From: Asterionellopsis glacialis
Lineage: Eukaryota; Bacillariophyta; Plagiogrammaphyceae; Rhaphoneidales; Asterionellopsidaceae
Direction: 5' to 3'
Assembly (NCBI GenBank): GCA_014885115.2
Contig: WKLE02001813.1
Span: forward strand, 1,705-40,750
DNA: 39,046 nucleotides
Under the pieces are notes generated by a model, which searched no databases, was not told the DNA's origin, and worked only from the letters and a program-made list of their open reading frames with translations. Of the stretch, positions 33,330-39,046 are shown in pieces (the stretch's first letter is position 1; each line of letters begins with the position of its first letter). A program made the position numbers and the translations under genes.

Positions 33330-33870
33330 GTCCAGAGCTAGAGTCTACCTCTACCAGACTAGTCCTACTATTAAGTACCGGTAAACCGCACTCCGCTTTA
33401 TCCGAGTACCAGGTATTAATACTGGTACTCTCTAGGTCCTCTAGCCTACGTGCCCAGTGATGAGAAACCAAAGCCGATGATCGCACAGCTGTGAGTGCGT
33501 GATTCGACGGAATGCAAACGCACACAAAGCTGTGTTGACGTTCATACCAAGTACCGGTACCTGGTACTATTTACCAGGTATTTATTCATTTGTAGGTACA
33601 GTACCTGTACAATGTACAGACAGCGACCTGTACAGATACAATAGGCACTAGTCTGGTAGGTCCTAGTACTGTGAGTAGACAACTGGAACCAGTACATGGG
33701 TACCTTAGGACCTATGGAACAGGTCGAACGATAGTAGAAACACGGCAGGCAATAATACTCACGCACCAATGCATTTCCGCTCACTGGAGGACTTACTCAG
33801 CCTATATGAGTGCTTTGGTCAGGATACCACTTACTATAAGTACTGGGAGTAACCAGTCTATATGAGAATT
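33330..33870. repeat. largest GTACC/TCCTA inverted-repeat cluster
   Basis: GAGTACCAG (33404-33412) pairs perfectly with CTGGTACTC (33422-33430) over a 9-nt loop. GTACCGGTAC (33551-33560) is a palindrome, and AGTACC (33550-33555) pairs with GGTACT (33563-33568). CCTGTACA, GTCCTAGTACT, GGGTACCTTAGGACC and AGTACTGGGAGTAACCAG-type words follow. The high density over more than 500 bases argues against chance. Confidence 0.6.
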
Positions 33871-34359
33871 CAAACGTACTAGATAATATGCGATATTAAT
33901 ATTGAAACTATCACACAAACGCTTATATTTTCAGCAAGAACTCATCTAAAGTCTTCTTAAATCTGTCATGTTAGCGAGAATTTTCACAACAACTCCAATA
34001 TAATTTAATTGTTTGATAGTCCTACTTGGTAATTACTAAACAATTATTTGGAATCGAAAGTGGTCGATTTTCAAAAAATATATCTACATATGATTTATAT
34101 AAAGCATACTCTCCAACGGATGGGATCTAGAAATAGTCTAGTCTACATATTTCAACCATACAATCATCTGTTCTTTTATCTTTTTCATTTTTCTTTGCTT
34201 CTTATCTCCACTCACCTCTCTTTCGCTCGAAGAGGCACAAGACAACATGAAAGAAAACACAAATAATAAATAATGGCCCCAGTATCGGTCTGTGTGCGTG
34301 AGGGAGTAGGGAGGTTTTCCCTTGAATAAAACGTCCTCTCGATTAGAGAGTAGTACCAG

Positions 34360-34460
34360 CTATCATAGGTACCTGGTAGTATGATCAAATGTTCATATTG
34401 AACCCTACCACGGGGTACTCCAGGGTAGGACATCTAGTTGCTTGTACCGGTACGCTCGGT
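34360..34460. repeat. GTACC motif cluster upstream of MutS2
   Basis: ATAGGTACCTGGTAGTA (34365-34381), the CCCTACCACGGGGTACTCC/AGGGTAGG region (34402-34429) and GTACCGGTAC (34444-34453) occur within 100 bases. It is the same word family as in other spacers of this window. Confidence 0.5.
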
Positions 34461-35011
34461 CCCGACTGGGGAGATACTACAAAATACCGCGCTGTATACG
34501 GACAGACGTCGAACATGACTGAGCAAGTGCGTGCGTTGTGCGTATCTCTGGAACTCTGGCAGACTCACTCAGGTGACGCACGACTGATCTCAGTTGCATG
34601 TTGCAGGCGTGCCACCGCCAACCGACTCGGCCACGACCGACCCCCCGTCTCCCGTTCCCGTCGGGAGGGAGAGCATGCCAAATCAGCACATAATGAATGC
34701 GAATGACGTGGATAAACGACATCTCTCATCTTTCCATCTAGCTCGATCACGCCACCCACGTCTGCACCGATTCTCTGCTTGGTTGGCAAGAGATTGTCTC
34801 CTCCCTTCCAAGTACTGTGAATTGTAGTTTTCTTTAGTTCTCTGACTCTAGTATATGCTGGCAATGGTAATCATTGTTACATTACATTCGTACTCTTGAT
34901 TTAAAAGAAACACAGAACTGAAGTGTTACAATATCATAGAATTGCTTCAGACAAAAACGAGAAAGTTTCAAAGCTCATTTTGAATTTCTATTAAAGGAAA
35001 AGAACAAAAGG

Positions 35012-38000
35012 ATGACTTTCTTGATAAAACGAAATCGTAATCATGGTCAACATGATGGGCAACGACAATCATCACTACTCAAGTTCGTATGTCTTGTCAC
35101 ATTTTCATCCTTTTTGCTATCTCAACACGGAATTACGATGAGCACTTCCAACCAGTATTACGGTTGGTTTGTGATGGGATTTTCTCCAAAAACGAGTTTT
35201 GTAACACCCGTCTCCGTTCCACTCCCATCGTCATCTTTTTCTACAACAAGAAGAACTCAACTTTTTTCTTCGTCATCTCAAAATACTCAAAATTTTAATT
35301 TGGATCAAGAGGAAGAACGTGCAGGTCAATCTGGATATTCAGTGTTACGACAACCTGTCAAATGGGATCCTGATTCAGATCCTAGTTTTGATGTACCAAC
35401 AACATTACAAGATGATACCAATTCGATTGGAAGTACAACAACAAAATTAGATGAATCATGGTTAGAAGAAAGACGGGGTAATGCCAAGAATAGTAGACAG
35501 CAGTCACAAACAAAAAAGAACAACAACGAATTTTTACCAAAGCAAACGAAACAAAAGAAGCACTTAGATCACTTAGGTGAAGTAGGTGATGAATTAAATT
35601 TATTTCAACGTACATTAGAAACACTAGATTATCCAATGATATTACAAGCCTTATCAAGCCAATGTGTAACTGTACCAGGAAGAGAAATTGTGGATGGACG
35701 ATCATGGCCTATGAATAATGTAGAACAACAAAAAAGAATGAAAAAACAAAAAAAGAAGACGAATGTCAACAAGTCAACTACTTTGCTTAAAGCATTTGAA
35801 CCATTAACTGCAGAATCACCAGAAGGTATTCAAGAACGGTATGGTGCTGTTCGTGAAATGCAATATCTAATGAATATAGCAATGTTAGAGTCTTGGGAAG
35901 CAGATGACAGCAGTAATAATTTGAAGGATGCATATTGGAGGAACCGCAAAGGTTACAAAGAAAGTTTAGGACCACCACCATTTAAAGGTATGTCATTTAA
36001 TTTACAATCGATATTCGAAATAGCTGATAACGGACAAGTGTTGGAAGGACCTGATATATACGATGTTTCGACCATGTTGGATGTAATGGAAGATTTAACA
36101 TTGTGGTCCAAGGGATTACGTAAAGCTAGCACTGCTATCAATAACAAGAACAATGACAAAGAGCAACAGGAATTATCTTCCTCATCAAATATATTAGTAG
36201 ATTATCACCATCTTGCCGATATTGGAGATTGTATTACAGTCAATGCAACATTACAAGAATTATTGGAAAATGCATTTGAAAAGGGCGGTCGTTTGAGTGG
36301 TACAACATTTCCGCAAATTGGGATGCTACGTGCAAAGGTACGGACACTGAAACGAGACATTCTAGGGACATTGGACGAACTTATTACAGCTCCGTCCATG
36401 CAATCGAAGCTTGCTACAGAAAGTGGTGGTGCAACATACGCTGAAATTAATGGGCGGATTGTTATACCCATCGATCCTAAGGCGAACAATAAGGCATCAT
36501 TGGGGATTGTCCATGATTCATCACGTTCAGGAAGGACAGTGTATGTCGAACCTACTGAAATTGTCGGTCCTACCAATGATCTGCGACAAGCTGAAGGTGA
36601 ATTACGACAAGAAGAAGCAAGAGTATGGCGCTTACTGACTGAAGAAATTCTACAAAACAGGATGATTCTTGAAGAATCTGTATATGCTGTAGGACAATTG
36701 GACTTAGTCATGGCGCGAGTTCTATTAGGTGAGAGACTTGAGGGAGTTATCCCCTATGTTGGTAATGAAGGCACTGTTTCATTAAGAGATGCCAAACATC
36801 CTGTCTTGCTTCTAAGAGACTTGGAAAATGTTGTGGGCAGCGATATTGATATTGGTGCTGATGGTAACCAAGGGCTGGTTTTGACGGGACCCAACTCGGG
36901 TGGAAAAACTGTAATTTTAAAGTTGCTCGGACTCGTCGCCCTTATGGCACGGAATGGTATTCCCGTCCCAGCCAATGCTAAGAATGCAGATCATACTCCT
37001 CGTGTTGACTTTTTTGATCCTGTCCTCGCTGACATTGGAGACTTGCAGAGTGTAGATGGTGACCTGTCGACCTTTTCAGGTCATATGCTGGTTTGCCGTG
37101 AGGTACTTGCTAATTCAGGAGAAAATGCTCTTGTCCTCATGGACGAACTAGGAAGTGGTACCGATCCCAACCAGGGTGTTGCAATTGCACAAGCACTTTT
37201 GGAAGCCTTATTAGATACCGGTGCACGATGTGCTATTACAACACACTATATGGCACTGAAACAGTTAGCAGCGTCTGATGACCGATTTTCAGTTGGTGGA
37301 ATGCAATTCATCGGCGGACGTCCCACATACAAGCTTTTGCCTGGAACAGTTGGAGAGTCATTTGCTCTAGCTGTCGCCGAGCGTCTTCAACTGCCAGAAA
37401 GTGTTCTTACCCGTGCCAATGAGTTGCTCGATCAAGAGACGCGGCAAATGGGAGACCTTATCCGAGAATTAGAGGATCAAAAGGCTCTCGTGGACGAGCA
37501 GGTAGAAGAGTTGGCACAGAGGAAGCGTGATATGGCGGCTATGGAAGCTCAGATGCGTGGCCAGCAGAAAAAGCTCGAATCCAAGCAATTGAGTGCTCGT
37601 CGCGACGAGGCGAAAAAATTTGCAGCTAAACTGGAAGAGAAGGAGCGTGTGCTCGAAGAGATTTTAGAGAAGCTGAAGTCGGATCCATCTCGCAAGGTAG
37701 TGGCGAGCAGTTGGAATGATGTGAAATTCGTTAAGCGCGACGCACTGAATGAGGCAGAGAACGTTCCCAGTGTTATGGCGGCAAAACGCGAAGCAGCCGC
37801 TGTCCAAACTGAGGCTGCTTCGCAGCTTGTTCCCTTGGCTGAACTGAGGGACAAACCCGACCTTAAGGTTGGCGACGAACTCATGGTGTGCAAGAAAGGT
37901 CCTTTATTTGGGAAGAAGGCCACAATATCACAACTCGGAAATCGTATTCAGGTGAAGGTGAATGGTATGGTTGTACAGATGAAGATGACAGAACTGGCTC

Positions 38001-38446
38001 TCCCTGTTTCTGGTCTGTCTTCTAGTTCAACGGGCCGAGTTGGGGGAGCGAAAGGGAAACAAGCTGGTCCAAAGGATCTTTCGAAAGCTGCTCAAAAGGC
38101 CATACAAGCTGAGCAAAACTTATCGCAACAGACACCACTATCGACAGGGACCACGAAGGGGAGCAAATCCACAAGTATCAGGACAGAGTCTAACACAATC
38201 GATGTTCGTGGGTGTTACATGGAACAAGCACGAAGCAAGTGCATGGACAAATTTTCTAGAAGTTTGACGATGGGAAGAAACGTGGTGTACATCCTTCACG
38301 GACATGGTACAGGGGGTGTGCTGAAAACCAAGGTTCGTCAGTGGTTGAGATCAGAGCGAAAAATAGTGAAAAGCTTTAGCCCGGCTGATCAAGCAGATGG
38401 TGGAGATGCTTTCACGAAGGTAGTATTAAAAAGTCCTAATACATAG
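35012..38446 (+). CDS. mutS2: MutS2 family ATPase with Smr domain, probably organelle-targeted
   Basis: A 1144-residue single-exon frame. The N-terminus is basic, then hydrophobic (LLKFVCLVTFSSFLLS), then Ser/Thr-rich (FSTTRRTQLFSSSS), suggesting a plastid or mitochondrial presequence. The MutS2 core follows: helical lever/clamp regions, then the ATPase with Walker A GPNSGGKT (about 627-634), Walker B LVLMDELGSGTD (about 704-715) and ITTHYMALKQLA. A coiled-coil segment rich in Glu, Lys and Arg comes next, then a KOW-like patch (LKVGDELMVCKKGPLFGKKA) and a C-terminal Smr domain (about 1060-1143) with IDVRG in place of LDLRG and the LHGHGTGGL-type HGxGTG motif. Bacterial MutS2 lacks the mismatch-recognition domain. 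It restrains recombination and also rescues collided ribosomes. Plants and algae have plastid MutS2. Leucine codons are mostly TTA/TTG in the first half and CTC/CTT/CTG after about 36840. Confidence 0.93.
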   Translation: MTFLIKRNRNHGQHDGQRQSSLLKFVCLVTFSSFLLSQHGITMSTSNQYYGWFVMGFSPKTSFVTPVSVPLPSSSFSTTRRTQLFSSSSQNTQNFNLDQEEERAGQSGYSVLRQPVKWDPDSDPSFDVPTTLQDDTNSIGSTTTKLDESWLEERRGNAKNSRQQSQTKKNNNEFLPKQTKQKKHLDHLGEVGDELNLFQRTLETLDYPMILQALSSQCVTVPGREIVDGRSWPMNNVEQQKRMKKQKKKTNVNKSTTLLKAFEPLTAESPEGIQERYGAVREMQYLMNIAMLESWEADDSSNNLKDAYWRNRKGYKESLGPPPFKGMSFNLQSIFEIADNGQVLEGPDIYDVSTMLDVMEDLTLWSKGLRKASTAINNKNNDKEQQELSSSSNILVDYHHLADIGDCITVNATLQELLENAFEKGGRLSGTTFPQIGMLRAKVRTLKRDILGTLDELITAPSMQSKLATESGGATYAEINGRIVIPIDPKANNKASLGIVHDSSRSGRTVYVEPTEIVGPTNDLRQAEGELRQEEARVWRLLTEEILQNRMILEESVYAVGQLDLVMARVLLGERLEGVIPYVGNEGTVSLRDAKHPVLLLRDLENVVGSDIDIGADGNQGLVLTGPNSGGKTVILKLLGLVALMARNGIPVPANAKNADHTPRVDFFDPVLADIGDLQSVDGDLSTFSGHMLVCREVLANSGENALVLMDELGSGTDPNQGVAIAQALLEALLDTGARCAITTHYMALKQLAASDDRFSVGGMQFIGGRPTYKLLPGTVGESFALAVAERLQLPESVLTRANELLDQETRQMGDLIRELEDQKALVDEQVEELAQRKRDMAAMEAQMRGQQKKLESKQLSARRDEAKKFAAKLEEKERVLEEILEKLKSDPSRKVVASSWNDVKFVKRDALNEAENVPSVMAAKREAAAVQTEAASQLVPLAELRDKPDLKVGDELMVCKKGPLFGKKATISQLGNRIQVKVNGMVVQMKMTELALPVSGLSSSSTGRVGGAKGKQAGPKDLSKAAQKAIQAEQNLSQQTPLSTGTTKGSKSTSIRTESNTIDVRGCYMEQARSKCMDKFSRSLTMGRNVVYILHGHGTGGVLKTKVRQWLRSERKIVKSFSPADQADGGDAFTKVVLKSPNT

Positions 38447-38677
38447 ATAACTTTACAGCATTTTATAAATGATACGTAACACACTGTCCGTCTACTTCAG
38501 CGGAGCAGGATGTCTTCAACAATTCTGGAAAAAAATCCTCCGTTTAAACGAATCCTTCCTTTCTCTCTCTCATGGTGCATTTTAAAACCAAATCATCTCT
38601 ACAGAATATACTTACTAAACGCACTGCAACTTAAAGGCTAGAGAGGAAGTCCTAGGACGTAACACCCTATTTTCATT

Positions 38678-39014
38678 TTACGTAGTGGACCGACGACCAA
38701 TGGAGGAAATACGTTTAGTCACAGGATTATCCTTAGAAAAACCAATATTATTGTATTTGAATAGGTAGCGGAAGTAGATACAAAGCTGTAAACCCGCGTA
38801 CAGTGAAACAAGAACAAGCATTTCCACATAGACCTTTCCTGAATCTGGGTCTCCATAGGTCGCAACATTAATGCCTCGATTTTTCAAGTTGTTGATGCCA
38901 ATGCTAAATTCTACATAACACTCGTTAGGACCAACATCACCTTGACCTTTGATACAAGTGAAGGTATCTGACCAATGGAAGGCTATTTTTGCGATACCTT
39001 TGAACGTCCAGTAC
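38678..39014 (-). CDS. 3' exon of a membrane protein, possibly ABCG-type transporter (partial)
   Basis: A terminal exon ending at TAA 38678. Going upstream, the frame stays open to an in-frame TGA at 39023-39025. A good acceptor (TGCAG) places the exon start at 39014, so earlier exons lie outside the window or in its last bases. The readable 112 residues begin YWTFKGIAKIAFHWSD, continue with a Cys-containing luminal-type segment (CIKGQGDVGPNECYVEF) and a GDPDSGKVYVEM segment, and end with one hydrophobic helix (LVLVSLYAGLQLCIYFRYLF) and a short basic tail. ABCG half-transporters end in a similar order: extracellular Cys loop, last transmembrane helix, short cytosolic end. The match is by layout, not by a diagnostic motif, so another polytopic membrane protein is possible. 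It is convergent with MutS2. Confidence 0.5.
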
Positions 39015-39046
39015 CTGCATTTTCATGAGAAGGAAACCCATATAAA

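Larger units (their letters stand above)
33100..35011. promoter_or_regulatory. divergent spacer with dense GTACC repeats and a GC-rich island
   Basis: The spacer lies between the divergent CK2-beta and MutS2 genes. Bases 33330-33870 and 34360-34460 are dense in GTACC/TCCTA words, and 34440-34780 is GC-richer with a CTCCCG/CGGGAG inverted repeat near 34650-34670. No open frame has a family match. Both promoters must lie here. Confidence 0.5.

Noticed and set aside
34389..34864. Overlapping Arg/Ser-rich frames upstream of MutS2.
   Set aside because: They lie in a GC-rich island with inverted repeats, occur on both strands and end before the real start at 35012. No homology is visible.

Overview
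This window comes from a eukaryotic nuclear genome and most likely a diatom or close stramenopile relative. Four observations point there. (1) Genes are intron-poor, with short GT-AG introns of about 90-275 bp. (2) Several N-termini combine a signal peptide with an Ala-Ser/Gly-Leu-x-Phe plus Pro motif, typical of import into a complex red-lineage plastid. (3) Housekeeping proteins carry Gln, Thr, Asn and acidic low-complexity insertions. (4) Spacers are AT-rich. No bacterial operon structure, rRNA, tRNA or CRISPR array was seen. I do not assign a species.

Layout. Bases 1-2765 hold no gene I can support. Next come a secreted, probably GPI-anchored protein with an FG-GAP-like repeat (minus, 2766-4418), a METTL16-type RNA m6A methyltransferase (plus, 5472-7385), a TBC-TLDc protein (plus, 8080-9987), TRAPPC2L in two exons (plus, 10298-11133), an unknown membrane-hairpin protein (minus, 11635-12669), Rab6 (plus, 14281-14985) and atlastin in two exons (minus, 15341-17265). 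The second half holds a five-exon secreted beta-helix-like protein made of two tandem copies (plus, 18351-21037), a plastid-type membrane protein interrupted by a 175-base assembly gap (minus, 21120-22379), an acidic coiled-coil protein of unknown role (plus, 22793-24877) and a second plastid-type unknown (plus, 25490-26251). After a 2.8 kb gene-free spacer come a divergent protein kinase (plus, 29027-30412), a casein kinase 2 beta subunit with a very long N-terminal extension (minus, 31117-33099), a MutS2-Smr protein with an organelle-type presequence (plus, 35012-38446) and the last exon of a membrane protein resembling ABCG transporters (minus, 38678 to about 39014).

How genes relate. TBC-TLDc, TRAPPC2L, Rab6 and atlastin lie within about 9 kb, and all belong to ER-Golgi or vesicle-traffic families. 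Co-localisation is what the sequence shows; shared regulation is inference. Neighbours are often divergent or convergent. One convergent pair leaves only 82 bp between stop codons, and one divergent pair has about 0.3-0.4 kb between start codons.

Spliced models were built by hand from donor and acceptor sites, reading frame and family similarity. The best candidates for something less described are the duplicated beta-helix gene with unequal intron content, the GTACC-rich inverted repeats confined to spacers, and the unrecognised acidic and plastid proteins. I found no convincing new multi-gene system.
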